From contig CM019824.1 in assembly GCA_009763385.1 (NCBI GenBank), positions 109,386,660 to 109,450,659 of the forward strand: DNA of 64,000 nucleotides, written 5' to 3'. The position numbers and the translations under genes were made by a program. The notes under the pieces were generated by a model. The model had not been told where the DNA came from. It saw only the letters and a program-made list of their open reading frames with translations, and did not search any database. Shown piece after piece: positions 32,445 through 43,720 of the stretch (within the stretch, counting starts at the first letter, position 1; each line of letters starts with the position of its first letter). The stretch is from Coix lacryma-jobi var. lacryma-jobi. Its lineage: Eukaryota > Streptophyta > Magnoliopsida > Poales > Poaceae.

Positions 32445-34241
32445 ATGGCAGGCAATACTGAGATTTTTGAGTCGATGAAACAACACCGCCATATTCAGAA
32501 TGTCATTGAACATTTACCTTCATTTGCTGGTAAGTTTGACCCTCATGCATACATTAATTGGGAGCTGAAGGTAGATAAGGAATTTGTTGAGTATGATTTG
32601 TCAGAGAAACAAATGGTTTTTGTTGTTTCTAATGCTTTAACTAAGGATGCTTTGTATGAATGGAAATATCTTTATAGGCATGACATTGTTCCACAAACAT
32701 GGAAAGACTTAAAAATGCATTTTAGGGGTTTATATATTCCTGCATATTATGTTGATTACTTGCTTGCCAAATTAGAGAAATTGAAACAGGGTAGTAGTAC
32801 TGTGAGACAATACTATCATGATTTTAAAATTTGTATTATGTTTGGTGGCTTGGATGAATGCATGGAAGATATAATGAGTAGGTTCATGAAAGGGCTCAAT
32901 TCTGAAATTCAATCATTGCTCATTAGTGAAACATATAATCATATATCTTGCTTGTTTTGCCTTGCTTGTAAAGTTGAAAATCAGATTCTTTCATCTTTGA
33001 ATACTTGCAAGAATGGTGTGACACATTATAGCCAACAATTATCTACTTTAAATGCTAAAAGGGAGCAAAATATAGTGGAACTTGCTGTTGATATGCCTTT
33101 GTCACAACATGATTTGCTTGTTGTACCTTGTGACAAAGACGAGTTGTGTGATACTTCTTCTCTAACTTCATCACCACAACTGGAGATAGAGCACTCTCTT
33201 TTTCCTCTTGCTGTCCATAACATTTTGCAGGAGGATGAGAACAATACCATTGAATGCATTGAGCAATTTGAGCAACTACACCCACTGCAAAAGTTGGAAA
33301 AGAATTATTGTGCAACACCCACCATGTCAGAGGAGAGAGAGCAAAGCAAAACATATGCTGCTGCAATCATTCCATGTCAGAATGATCATGCTTTACTTAT
33401 ATCTACAACACGACTAGTGCTTGGACATGATAATTCTATTCTTAACGACATGCATGCTAAAGTAAGGAGAGTTTGTCGCATTGCTAGTGAGAAAGAGGAG
33501 CTGAATATCATATCATCTTTAAATTGTTTAGGTTATATCGAATTTGATTTTCTTTGTGACCTGAATAGTTTGGAGAATGATATATCTATGAAATCTTTTT
33601 TGCCAAGTTTTATTCAATGTTCACTTTATGCAATTGGCAAATATGATAGCAAAGGAAATTATTTGGTGCATAAAGTTTATATTTGCTCTTATATGAAATC
33701 TACTATGGAGCTACAATACCATGATCAAATCAAGGGATGCACTAACACTAATAATGTCCAACAAAGTACCCCTAGTTTTTCACATATGCAACAGGGCCAG
33801 CCTAAAGAACGGGAGTATTGTTTGTTGTGGACATGCAACATGGTCGTCCTTCGGTTTTCCGATATCAATATAACCACATTTGAATGCCACTGGAGCAAGT
33901 CGAGGATGACTTGCAGCCAAGAAGGGGAGAATGATGAGGACATCACCGGTTCATATATGAGTATCTTATCCACTTCTAAACCAAAGGTGCAACCATTCTA
34001 TATGAGATTTATTATTGATACATTTGATGAATGGGTGCTGCACCATAAAATATGTGTATTGTCATTTTCAGAATTACATGCATGGATCAAGGGAAGGTTT
34101 GATTGCATAAGGAAAGCTTGGAAGATCAATGAAGTTGATTGGGGACCAAGTCCAAGTGTTCTTAACGTTCTCCACAAAGCCACCACGTCAGTTTTGGCAC
34201 AAGCAAACAAAGAGTCCAAGTCCAACACGTTTTGGGGTTGA
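32445..34241 (+). CDS. E3 gag-like protein with an unknown C-terminal half
   Basis: Intact frame of 598 codons. Residues 1-190 resemble the CRM-like Gag of E2 (FAGKFDPHAYINWELKVDKEF, then YYHDFK and RFMKGLNSEIQSLL). No CCHC knuckle, protease or polymerase motif follows. Residues 348-431 (EELNIISSLNCLGYIEF to QIKGC) are well conserved with the decayed frame at 62980-63240, so this half is a shared feature of a non-autonomous family and not random read-through. Residues 497-598 are encoded by the 3' LTR. The ATG at 32445 is the first in frame and aligns with family starts. Probable role: capsid formation using enzymes from E2-like elements; the function of the C-terminal half is unknown. Confidence 0.8.
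   Translation: MAGNTEIFESMKQHRHIQNVIEHLPSFAGKFDPHAYINWELKVDKEFVEYDLSEKQMVFVVSNALTKDALYEWKYLYRHDIVPQTWKDLKMHFRGLYIPAYYVDYLLAKLEKLKQGSSTVRQYYHDFKICIMFGGLDECMEDIMSRFMKGLNSEIQSLLISETYNHISCLFCLACKVENQILSSLNTCKNGVTHYSQQLSTLNAKREQNIVELAVDMPLSQHDLLVVPCDKDELCDTSSLTSSPQLEIEHSLFPLAVHNILQEDENNTIECIEQFEQLHPLQKLEKNYCATPTMSEEREQSKTYAAAIIPCQNDHALLISTTRLVLGHDNSILNDMHAKVRRVCRIASEKEELNIISSLNCLGYIEFDFLCDLNSLENDISMKSFLPSFIQCSLYAIGKYDSKGNYLVHKVYICSYMKSTMELQYHDQIKGCTNTNNVQQSTPSFSHMQQGQPKEREYCLLWTCNMVVLRFSDINITTFECHWSKSRMTCSQEGENDEDITGSYMSILSTSKPKVQPFYMRFIIDTFDEWVLHHKICVLSFSELHAWIKGRFDCIRKAWKINEVDWGPSPSVLNVLHKATTSVLAQANKESKSNTFWG
33919..33931 (+). promoter_or_regulatory. E3 polypurine tract (inside the ORF)
   Basis: AAGAAGGGGAGAA directly before the 3' LTR start; it is also read as codons of the gag-like protein. 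Confidence 0.75.
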
Positions 34242-34942
34242 ATTCGGACTGCAGAAGAGTCCCATCTTTCGATGACCACCACGATTTCATACGGACTCCG
34301 ATTGGGACATTCTAGCACTTTTTGGAAAGCTTATCAAGTCTAGTTTCGAACGGATCTAGAGTTACATTCATATCTTATCAGATGCATCCGCAGTCTTTAG
34401 TTTAATGCCAACAGCTTTTCTGTCACCGGTGCTGCGTCACCCTATTTTGGCCCAATGGCCCATGTATCAAGTTGGGTCCATTAGGGACATGTCCTAGGAT
34501 TGGAGGACGACCCCAACACCCCTTTGGTCGTCCTCCCATCTACTTATATCCCTCTAGAGCTGCCATGAACAGATTGGGTTTTTGTTTGATTGAAAGTTTA
34601 GCCATTGCTACTTCCTGGCAGCGCGTGTGTCGGATCAGACCACCCGTCTGCTTGTATCCAGAACCCCAACTTCATGTGTATCACATCTGAACCTTCATAT
34701 TAATCTAGCAATTCAGTGCTTGTTCTACTTGTTCTTGCTTGTTCTTCGATTGCTTGCAGGAATAACCCTAGTGGTTTGGTTGGTCGTACATCCACAAGAT
34801 TGCGAACAACCGCTGGAATTGGTGTATCGATTGCTAAGGCTCAGCATCCTTGGATGGTTGTAGTCGGGTCATGAACGTCGTTTCAGTCCAAGTTGAAGTT
34901 ATCCCTCTCCACCGAAAGATCGGGACACCCATACTCATATCA
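33932..34942 (+). repeat. E3 3' LTR
   Basis: 1011 bp; first 310 bp are coding for the C-terminus of the gag-like protein. Followed by target duplication CTGGT. Confidence 0.85.
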
Positions 34943-34947
34943 CTGGT

Positions 34948-35247
34948 GAACTTGTGTCGTTACCTTCCTATCAATTTACCTTACCCCTCTACACTAGTTA
35001 GTACCAAGTTGTGGTAATCACTTAGATTCCTCTTATCAACATCTTTTCCTAGCCACCGCTTTCTCTTGGGATAAAATAAATAACGATACCTTGGAATACT
35101 CCCGGGTGAAGTGCTAAAGCGGTAGATTCTGTGAGCTTGTGGAATTATCCAATAGACATAAGAACTTACCCACAAGACACTTCTGGCACCGTTGCTGAGG
35201 ATAGACCTACCCCCTATTCTTAGTGATGACGTTAAGAAGTGTCAACA
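34948..35247 (+). repeat. Athila-type LTR, right portion
   Basis: Continuation of the LTR from 30430, giving about 1.81 kb in all. It ends in AAGTGTCAACA, the reverse complement of the TGTTGAC-type start, immediately before a primer site. The last 70 bp contain a degenerate extra primer-site copy (35184-35201). Confidence 0.65.
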
Positions 35248-35340
35248 AGTATTTCTGGCGCCGTTGCTGGGGATAGATTAAAACTCTATTTTTAGTAGCG
35301 ACGCTAAGAAATACCAACAAGCATTTCTGCCGCCGTAAAG
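35178..35340 (+). repeat. Tandem copies of the LTR-end/primer-site unit
   Basis: Two and a half units of about 73 bp, each with TTCTGG(C/-)(A/G)CCGTTGCTG(A/G)GGATAGA... followed by AAGAA(G/A)TGTCAACA-like sequence. The middle unit carries the best primer site, TGGCGCCGTTGCTGGGGA at 35256-35273 (tRNA-Asp type). The outer copies are degenerate. The Athila-type element at 40061-40172 has a parallel duplication. Confidence 0.7.
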
Positions 35341-35470
35341 TTTTTCCCACCTGACACTAAGAAATGTTTTTATTTTTGAGCTCCTTGGTCAAATTTTTCC
35401 CTCTTTTGGAATTTTGAGAGTTTAGGGTATCTTTCTTTTTTCAGGTGGGTATTGAGCTTACCCCTAATTT
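35341..35470 (+). other. Athila-type leader remnant
   Basis: Short leader after the primer-site repeats, cut by the minus-strand LTR that begins at 35471. No gene. Confidence 0.5.
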
Positions 35471-37862
35471 TGAAGGACCGAAAATGGCGACCAGAGTGGG
35501 GGTGAATGGGAGCCGTAAAATTTCTTTCAAAAAGTTTATGCCTATGTCCCGTAGAATCAACCCCAAGAGCAAAGCCGACACAGGTGATGTCCACGACCCA
35601 AGAGATTGGGTGGATGTTCCCTAGGAACACAGCGGGACACCACAAAAGCTCTCTCGCCCAAGTTCACGCAAGTCAACTAGTGACACGATTAACTTTGGGT
35701 AACCTCAACCTCCCTCGAGCAACGCGAGGGGGATTCAGGTTTTTTCGCAAAGCATGGAGACCGATTTCTATAGAGCACGAAGTCGGGAATCCAACGCAAA
35801 AAGCAGATCTCAAAATGGAGCTTGAGCGCAAAAGATACGAACGAAAACGTGCGCTGTCTGCACTGACCGGACTCTAGGGAGCGTTCGATCAGAAGTGATC
35901 GGACGCGTCCGGTCACAAAAATCCCGTTGCTGGAGCTCTCTGTGTTGGACCGGACTCAGAGAGGTGGAGCGTCCGGTCACAACTTAACCCAGTGTCCGGT
36001 CACTAGTACTGAATGAACAGTAGTAGCTGTGCGTCTGATCCGATCACAATAGCTGCGTCCGGTCACACAAAATGCTCTCTGGAACTGACCAGACTCTACA
36101 CCAGGTGCGTCCGGTCGATTCCCAGTCAGCGCCCGATCACTACGCGCGAGCTGTTCAGCGCTAGTGTTCAAAGACCGGACTCTAACCCGGTGCATCCGGT
36201 CGCTATGAGGCAGCGTCCGGTCACCCCGAGCAGCCCTCTGTTCGTCCAACGAATCGACCCGATCTCCCTCAAATCAAAAGCACTAGGGCTCAAATTTCAT
36301 GTGAGTGGTCACAGGGATGTTAGTGAGCTACTCCTAAGAGAGCATGGCTCGAACCTAACTCCAAATCAGTGAATCGAAGAAAACGGTGAAGAACGGGCAA
36401 GAACGCGATCCCAAAACCAAATCCGCCCGATCTGTGAGTTCATGAGGAATTAGAGAAATTCCTTCGGTATAAAGAAGACTCTCACGAAGCTACACAAGAT
36501 GGTTTAGACGGATTCACAAATTATCCCTCGAAACAACAGATTTCGTGAATAGCAAAAGAGGGCAAAACGTGCAATGCGAAGAACAAAATCGCAAGACAAA
36601 GTAAAGCACAAATTTGATCCTTGGATTCAGCAAGATGAAAGATTGATTAAGCACTCGGTGTCGGGTTACAAGCCACTCACAACAACAAAGCGCGTATGGC
36701 GAAAAGCTCAAGAACAAGAGCCACTCATCTCCTCTAACCCTAGCCTCTTCTCACACAAGCAAAATGAGAATGGCACTCTCCAAGGATAGTTGTCCAACAC
36801 AGCCCCTTCACATATATATAGGTGCACGTCCAAAAGACACAAACGCCCTAACATGAAGCACTAACCCCAAATACCCCCTGGGGGTAAAACCGTCCAACCT
36901 CGTCAGGTTTCATCCGACAGACACGCGCCTTCTCATCCTTCGTTTCGCCTCGACGCAAGTTCCAGGATGTCGCCACGTGTCGTCCCGTCGACCACCGCGA
37001 CTTCCTCACCGATAGCTTCGTCGCAACGCAAGCCTCTTGGTGCCGCCACGCGTCGATCGTTCTGCATAGGAACCTCCGCCCGGTTTTGAGGCCCAAAATG
37101 GTAAACCCGCCAGCCCAGGTTTTGAGGCCCAAACTTGGAGACCATCCACCCTGAGTTTTGAGGCCCAAACTCGGAAACCCGCCACCCCGAGTTTTGAGGC
37201 CCAAACTCGGAAACCGTCAATGGTAGATTTCTGAGGCTCAACTACCGAACCCTTACCGTAGACGGGATGTGGTTCACACACCCCGACCACCGGCACCGAT
37301 GCCAATGCATGTCCAGCCTCCACGCCGGGCACAACGCCTTCACCTTCCTTCTTGACTCAGCCGACGACACTTGCACCGCACGCAAGCCTGTGTCTGACCT
37401 CCCGCCAAGTGTCACGACGCCATCGTCTTCCTCCGGACTCAGGCAATGCATCGCACATCCCCATGTGCTCTTGCTCGCCGATGCCACATGCCAGCTACCA
37501 CAGCTGGTCCTCCGGCCTCCTGGTCCATCGGTCCAAGCCTCACGTTCGCCCTTCACCGCTCTGGGTCCATCGGCATGGCACGTCCGCCGCACGGTACGCC
37601 CATCCTTCACTGCTCCCGGTCCGTCGGCACGACACGTCTCTACTCGACCTTCACCTCGCCATCGACCACTGTCTCCGAGCTCCACACCTGCACATCAACA
37701 CAACCAAGAGACACATGTTGCACACGCACACCAACCCGGTAACACACCACAACTCAACACCACCGGTTAGTCATAAACATTAAGCGCATAGCAAGATATG
37801 GACTCAACCGGTAAAAGCCTCAAACCTTCCTCATAAATGTCAATTATTCATCATATATGTTC
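35471..37862 (-). repeat. Minus-strand LTR of an unassigned (probably Copia) family
   Basis: Its left end TGAAGGACCG...GGCGACCAGAG...GGGGTGAATGG is the same as that of the solo LTR at 58390, and both contain the GAGGCCCAAAC hairpin array, so they belong to one family. On the minus strand a TATATATA lies at about 36813. The right end is uncertain: a 4-of-5 match between AATTT (35466-35470) and AATTC (37863-37867) suggests 37862, but this is weak. Frames in the GC-rich part on both strands are not supported as genes. Confidence 0.6.
37079..37246 (-). repeat. Array of five hairpin units with covarying arms
   Basis: Units at 37079, 37115, 37151, 37187 and 37221, with period about 36 bp. Each has a TGAGGCCC-like centre with pairing arms: CCAGGTTT/AAACTTGG, CTGAGTTT/AAACTCGG, CCGAGTTT/AAACTCGG and GGTAG(A)TT/AACTACC. 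Arms change together while the centre stays, so pairing rather than sequence appears to be kept. On the minus strand the array lies upstream of the TATA box, in U3. Confidence 0.75.
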
Positions 37863-38776
37863 TCAAATTCTACATCGGGCACTTGCCCATTTTTTCCAAC
37901 ATGTCTTTTGGCATGGATTATTATACTCTCTCTTTTTTATAGCCCATAACTCTTTTTTGACTTTTTTGGGTGAGAGAGAAGTGACAAGTAGATGGAGCAT
38001 TATTTGGTGGATAGATGGATGGCATGTTGTGCGTAACTCTTGGTGTAAGAGTTAGCAATGTTTTGTGGAGTGTACGTGAATCTCAAATCATGGGTGTATG
38101 ACAAGAATCTCAACATAGGTCACAACAATTTGACAAGGCTCAATGTAATTACAAGTAGCATATGAGTGAAAGGTTCTTTTCAAATGAATAACTCATATGG
38201 CTATGGTAGGATATATGATCATTGAGGAACTTTGTAATTTTAATATTTTGAAAATGAAAACTCCGGATGTGAAGTATCACTTAGAACAAAGTCATATCAA
38301 AGTCTATTTCATCGAATCAAATCAGGCAACAACTTAGACATGGATCATGCTTATGCTACCCATGAGTTTCAAGTTTATAGGATGAATAGTTTTAGCCAAT
38401 AAACTTAAATGTCAGGGAATTGAAAATTATAAACTAAGCAAGGTTGAAACATGAAACAGAGCAACTATTCATCATTTCAACAAGGACGTAACAAAAGCAT
38501 ACTTGACATACAGATGTGAGTGGAATCATTTTTTAGAATTTAAAAATTCAAGATTAAATATGCAATGCAAGATTTAGAATGGGAAATATGAAATGCAGAT
38601 ACAAGATACAAGGTACCTGGGGGGGGTTCCTCCCCCCAAGCTGCAGCTACGGACCCCGAGGATAGTACCCTAGCGACGCCCAATACGCCAGCTGCTGCTC
38701 TTGTTGTTGTCGAAGCAGTGCATGGACCTGGCGCATTTCTTCAAGTGATTCTATTAGTCTGGCATCGAACTAGTCC
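37863..38776 (-). mobile_element. Inverted Athila-type 3' fragment
   Basis: On the minus strand this reads the end of an ATHILA ORF1-like frame (38772-38647), then CTTGGGGGGAGGAACCCCC (about 38640-38621), then AT-rich 3' noncoding sequence. The order and motif copy those at 27400-27510. It is bounded by an LTR on each side. Confidence 0.55.
38647..38772 (-). pseudogene. C-terminal remnant of ATHILA ORF1-like protein
   Basis: About 41 codons ending in TAG (38647-38649): SLEEMRQVHALLRQQQ, then QLAYWASLGYYPRGP. Its Gln-rich helix plus aromatic end matches the end of the frame at 26161-27477 in layout. The rest of the gene is missing, cut at about 38776 by the plus-strand LTR. Confidence 0.55.
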
Positions 38777-40146
38777 TGTCTAGCATCCTTTAGTGGTCCT
38801 TAACTCATACTTTATAACCGCCAAGACTCGCATAAAACCAACATCAAACATAGAATAGGGCTTACAACTAACTATTTCCACAAGTTTTGGTGTTTGGTCA
38901 ATTGCAGGAGGGCATTCACATAAACGACTACAAATGGGATCCAACACATACAACATATGGCATGTAAATACACCCGATATGAGCCCAAAGGGAATAGGCC
39001 CAATACCCAGCACTTTTGGCCCATCAAAATGGGAGAAATAGAGCTCAAAGCCCATCACAAGAACAACCTAGACTTGGAAACCTCGATGGACATGGCCCAT
39101 ATCAACTCCCAAGACCACCAAAGAAAGGCGGTGGCGAGGCGGGCCAGCAGGGTTGTGCCCGCACCCCCACCGGTGCCAAATGTGTTCAAATTTGAACACA
39201 AGCCTGCCACCGCCTATCTCATGTCGGTTATCAAGGTATCCAGGTTCAATGCACCTTGGAAGGTCGGTTTGCACTTTCCATGTGGAGAGAAGAGGCTCTC
39301 CACCCCTCCAAGGCACCACCACCTATAAACGAAGGCCTCCACCCTCCTCACAAGTCATCCAAGTGCTCATCAACACATATCTCAAGAGGGATCCATGGAA
39401 GGAGTAGTGCCTCATATATCTTAGCTCTAGTAGCTAACTAGAATAGGGAGCGAGTGAGTGCGAGTCGGAGAAGTACAAGAGTTATCAGCTACCTCCGCGG
39501 AAGGAACACCGGGATCGCCGGTATGACTACTATTGTACCTCTATGATCTTGTATACTTCTTGAAGTATAAAGGTTCATGTTGATCTTTATATTCAAGATC
39601 TTGTCATGTTCTAGCTTTTCGCTAACTTAGTTTGCTAGACTCCTGATCGCCGCTAGAGTAGTGGCCCTTAGCGTAAACGTGGTGTTTAGGCTAAGTGCTT
39701 ACAGGTTGATTGCCTAGGTCTCCACGGTGAGGAGGTAGGCGGCAGGTGGTGACAACCCTGTCCGTCCTTCGTAATCCACCTATTTTCGGGATTTCAGGTA
39801 GAGCTGTATCGGCATAGACTGGGAAACCAGTCTCCACCCGTTGACCGAAGCAAGCTATGTTAGTTGAGTTTGAGCACCTAAGGACTCGTTACCTAGAGAA
39901 ACCTTGCTACCCTTGTTACCCTTCTCCTTGTCTTATCTGGGAGGACAAGACCAAGAGACTATAGCACACCATTCCCTATGGAAAATATGATACCCTGAAT
40001 ACTTCCGGGTGAAGTGCTACAACGGTACTTCCGTGCGCTTGCAGACCTTTTCTGCTTACACTAAGAAATACCAACAATCATTTCCGCCATTGCCGGGGAT
40101 AGATTCAAACCCTATCCTTTGGTGGTTGCGCTAAGAAGTGTCAACA
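38777..40146 (+). repeat. Athila-type 5' LTR
   Basis: Ends AAGTGTCAACA at 40146, followed by the primer site. The start is placed at TGTCTAGC (38777) because the upstream sequence belongs to the inverted Athila fragment; this boundary is approximate. It shares CCACAAGTTTTGGTG with the LTR at 23937 and GGGTGAAGTGCTA near its end with the LTR at 34948-35247. A TATA-like TATAAACG lies at 39323. Confidence 0.6.
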
Positions 40147-40172
40147 AGCATTTCTGGCGCCGTTGCCGGGGA
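40061..40172 (+). promoter_or_regulatory. Duplicated Athila primer-site region
   Basis: A degenerate copy (CGCCATTGCCGGGGATAGA, about 40086-40104) precedes the full primer site TGGCGCCGTTGCCGGGGA at 40155-40172 by about 70 bp. The full site matches the tRNA-Asp type used by Athila elements. Confidence 0.7.
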
Positions 40173-40253
40173 ATGGTTGTCGCCTTTAGTCTCCGAACCT
40201 AGTTCGCCCGTGTATCTTTTTCTTTACCTTTCTTTTCCTTTTCTACCTTACCT

Positions 40254-41444
40254 ATGGAGCCATCTACAATCCAAAACCTATCTGCTTCGTGGGCCGAGTT
40301 CTTTGAGCCACCACAATCGTCGAAGCCAATCACAACTTCTGGCTATGAACTCCGCCCTGGCTTTATAGCCATGGTTCGTGAACAACCCTTCTCGGGCTAC
40401 GATCATGAAAACCCCTACTCTCATTTATGGGAGTTTGAGTTACTCTGTGCATGCCTGACAATTGCAGGCATGTCACAAGAAACATTGCGTTGGAAGTTGT
40501 TTCCGTTCTCTCTTTCTGAGAGGGCAAAACAATGGTACAACAATAACATAGGAAAAGTTAACGGAGATTGGAAAAAACTAATGAATAGATTTTGTCTCGC
40601 ATTGTTTCCCATATCTCGTATTGCAAACCTACAACAAGAGTTACTCAACTTCCAACAAAAAGAGGAGTCGTTACGTGCAGCCTGGGAGAGATTTACAATT
40701 CTTTCAAAATCAGGCCCAAACTTGTCTCTACCCGACCACGTGTTGCTGCAACATTTCTGGTCAGGGCTGAACAAGGAGTCTGCCCTACAGCTGAACATTT
40801 CCGCTGGAGGATCATTCATGTGGAGAAGGAGAAGTTCTGCTAGACCTTATTCTAGAGAACACTCCACCTCCTGATCCCCTCCATGTGGAAGACAAACCCA
40901 AGCATGAGGAGGTCTCTTTGGTTAAAACCAAACATGAGATTCAAACTCAGAGACCCTCATCGCTAAAGGAACCTCTGAAGAAAGTTTTCTTCCCTTCAGA
41001 TTTTCCGTTCTTCGAGGAAGAACACCTTGACAATTACATAGATACCTCAAATCATTCATACCAGAAGAAGCCTCCAGTTCTTGCCACTCCTCTTGAACCT
41101 CCTAAAGAAATCCTTCGTACAGAGGAGTTGCCATCCATTATAAGTAGCGATTAGGTGGAACAAGTGGAACTCTCTTCTAAAGAAATTCAGATCAGTCCCT
41201 CTTGTTCATTCATCCATGCTAAAATTAGCAAAGACTGGATGGAAGTGCTTTACAATCCTACTGTTGGGGTGAACATCATGTTCGCATCTTTTGCGAACAC
41301 GTTCGTTCATGAGCCTTTCATCCCAACAAATAAGCACCTAAGGCTAGATTCAAAGTCAAGTGTGCAAAGTCTAGGCATCTTTCACAACATACAACTTAAG
41401 TATGACAATTTGAAGTTGATGCTAGACTTTCACATTTTTGACAT
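40254..41444 (+). pseudogene. Athila-type gag and start of protease, decayed
   Basis: An ATG at 40254 opens a 206-codon gag (LSERAKQWYNNN, SLPDHVLLQHFWSGLN, LNISAGGSF). A frameshift near 40820 moves the homology to another frame (EDKPKHEEVSLVKT...). A TAG at 41152-41154 interrupts it, after which protease-like sequence (LYNPTVGVNIMFASFA) continues in frame. It is cut at 41444, where the SIRE-like LTR begins. Not able to make a full product. The target sequence beside the insertion is GACAT (41440-41444). Confidence 0.7.
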
Positions 41445-42802
41445 TGAAAGGATCAAGATGCCCAAGAGGGGGGTGAATTGGGCTTTTCTAAAACTTTAGC
41501 AAGAATTAAAACCTACAAAGCCCAATTAACCCCTTGTGCCTAGAAGTGTGTTTCTTTCTATTTTACCGCACAAAAAACGATGTCTATGCCACTCCTACTC
41601 TAGCAAAGCAATTCAATAATGAATGCACAACAAGTATAATGCGGAATTGAATTGCTCAAAGGTAAATGCGTAAGTAAAGGAGTAGAGATGACAAGATGAT
41701 CTTTTTGCCGAGGTATCGAGGTGTCGGCACACCCCCCCTAGTCCTCGTTGGAGCACCCGCTCAAGGGTATCGCTCTCCCTTGATCCGCCCAAGGATCAAG
41801 TGCTCACTATGAGCTGATTCTTCGCCGCTCCGGCCCGGTGAATCGCTCACTACAACTCACAAGCTTGCTTGGGTCATCCACAATGCCACCGGATGCTCTC
41901 CAAGCTTCACGATCACCACCAAGCCGTCTAGGTGATGCCGATCACCAAGAGTAACAAGCTAGAACTCTCACTTGACCAAGACAAGGCCATAGAGATGGAT
42001 GGATGCACACTTGCTACTCAATTCTCACTAGGAGGTCACTAATTCTCTCAATTAGCTATTCTCTCAACCTCACTAGGGTTCTTGCACTTTCTCACACTCA
42101 CAATGTGTCTCTCAGCAGATGGAAGTGGCAAGAACACTCTAATGGAGGAGGGGGAGGAGTATAAATACTCCCCCCAACCGGCCATCCAAAAGAGCACTGA
42201 ACAGGTGTTTCTGCGGGGCATCGGACGCTCTGATGCCTGGCATCGAACGCTCCGATGACCTCGACCAACGGTCGACTGTACAACCTGTCAGACAACTTAA
42301 AGGAGCATCAGACACTAGGCAGCGTCCGATTCCATCACAACGGACGCGTCCGATGTGATTTTACCCTCTCTGGAACCTCTCTACATGGACATCGGACGCT
42401 GGCCCTCAGCGTCTGATGCCAGTGTCCGGTGCAGCCCTCAATTCACTCGCAAGTGAACAGTGGCACGAGCGCGTCCGTTGTGTCAACACCGGAGCGTCCG
42501 ATGCCATGCACCAGACTAAACCCTAGTCTGAGCGAGCATCGGACGCGTCCGATGCCCACCAGGCTAGCGTTCGATGCCCTTTTCAAGGGCAAAACCAACT
42601 CGGATCGCGACGCGGCCTTAACGACTTTTCACCCTCACGACATAATGCATCTCTCTGAGCTACCTAGGGCTATGAAATAACAAGTGTGCACCACACCTAC
42701 CTCAATAGACTCATCTAGGTCAAGCTACTGATTCACGCTCCCCTTTATAGTACGGCCAAAGGAAAAACAAAGACCTAAGACTACCTAAGTGTCCTTCAAC
42801 AC
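41445..42802 (-). repeat. SIRE-like Copia 3' LTR, distal part (split by E2)
   Basis: On the minus strand the LTR ends at 41445 in GATCCTTTCA. It carries the TATA region near 42160 (GGAGTATAAATACTCC) and an array of CATCGGACGC-type dyads at 42210-42560. Joined across E2 to 50000-50218 it makes an LTR of about 1.57 kb. Confidence 0.75.
42210..42580 (-). repeat. CATCGGACGCGTCCGATG-type dyad cluster
   Basis: About eight related motifs, including a perfect 20-bp palindrome GCATCGGACGCGTCCGATGC (about 42537-42556) and CATCGGACGCTG / CAGCGTCTGATG pairs split by five bases (about 42390-42418). On the minus strand they lie upstream of the TATA region. Related motifs recur at 54090-54340. Confidence 0.7.
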
Positions 42803-43718
42803 TGATGAGGACATCAACACCAGCGATACATCCTCTCCGACACAACCTATAGCTGGTCCTCTTACTCGTGCTCGTGCTCGTCAACTTAATCATCAAGTGA
42901 GTTCCATGATAAGCTCTTGTCTATCTTGTTTAGACAATGGAAACGCGTGCACTCTTGTTTTGATTAGGAACCAAGGAGAAGACCGAAAGGGAGAAGGACT
43001 CGCGCTAGCTGGATTCGGACTGCAGCAAAGCACCAACTTGTGACCACCACCACGGTTGCATACGGATTCGGATTCAGGCGCTTCAGGACTTGTTGGAAAG
43101 CTTATCAAGTTTACTTTCATATGAATCAAGTCTCACGTCAATATCTGTTCGGCAGCAGCGGCAATGATCCAATTACCGTCGACAGGTCTTGCTGTCCAGG
43201 GTGCTGCGTCACCTCATTTTGGGCTTATGGCCCATGTATCAAGTTGGGTCCATTAGGGACGCGTCCTAGGGTTGGAGGACGACCCCAACACCCTCCTAGT
43301 CGTCCTCTCCTCCTCTAATACCCCCCATAGCCGCCACAAATAGATTGGGTTTTGTTTAGATCAAGTTTAGCCTTAGCTACTTGCTTGTAGGCGCGCGTGC
43401 AGGATCAGCCGCCCGTCTCCTTGTCTTCGGAACCCCATTGTTGATTAAGATTCAGTTTGAAACCTTCAATTTCATCTTGCAAATTCAGTGCTTGTTTCCT
43501 CGTTCTTGCTAGTTCTTCGATTGCTTGCAGGACGGGAGCCCTAGGGGCTGGTTGTCGCGCTCCACAAGATCATGACGACTATTGGACGTGGTGTATCGGT
43601 TGCTAAGGCGCGGTCTTGAGGGCTGTAGTCGGGCCATGAACGTCATCTCCATCCACCAATCGAGTTATCCCCGTTTCTCATCGAAAGATCGGGCAAAAAC
43701 CCTAGCGGGTTCGCATCA
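42803..43718 (+). repeat. E2 5' LTR
   Basis: 916 bp, TGATGAGG to TTCGCATCA. Two copies of the short CGTGCT unit where the 3' LTR has three. Confidence 0.92.
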
Positions 43719-43720
43719 GT

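Larger units (their letters stand above)
30431..34942 (+). mobile_element. E3: non-autonomous CRM-like retrotransposon (gag only), 4.5 kb
   Basis: Bounded by perfect target duplications CTGGT (30426-30430 and 34943-34947). LTRs of 1001 and 1011 bp begin TGATGAGGACATCA as in E2, and share with E2 the blocks GGAAAGCTTATCAAGT and GTATCAAGTTGGGTCC. It carries a Met-like primer site, a purine-rich leader and a single gag-like frame, with no protease, reverse transcriptase or integrase. The LTRs differ at roughly 25-30 positions per kb, so it is older than E2. Non-autonomous CRM relatives are known in rice; this resembles that class. Confidence 0.85.

Noticed and set aside
32445..34241. E3 protein as a captured host gene
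   Set aside because: The first 190 residues match CRM-like Gag, it reads into the LTR as other CRM frames do, and the decayed E4 has the same protein.
37242..37783. Frames of 143-167 codons on both strands
   Set aside because: Inside an LTR, not conserved in the solo LTR of the same family, low complexity.
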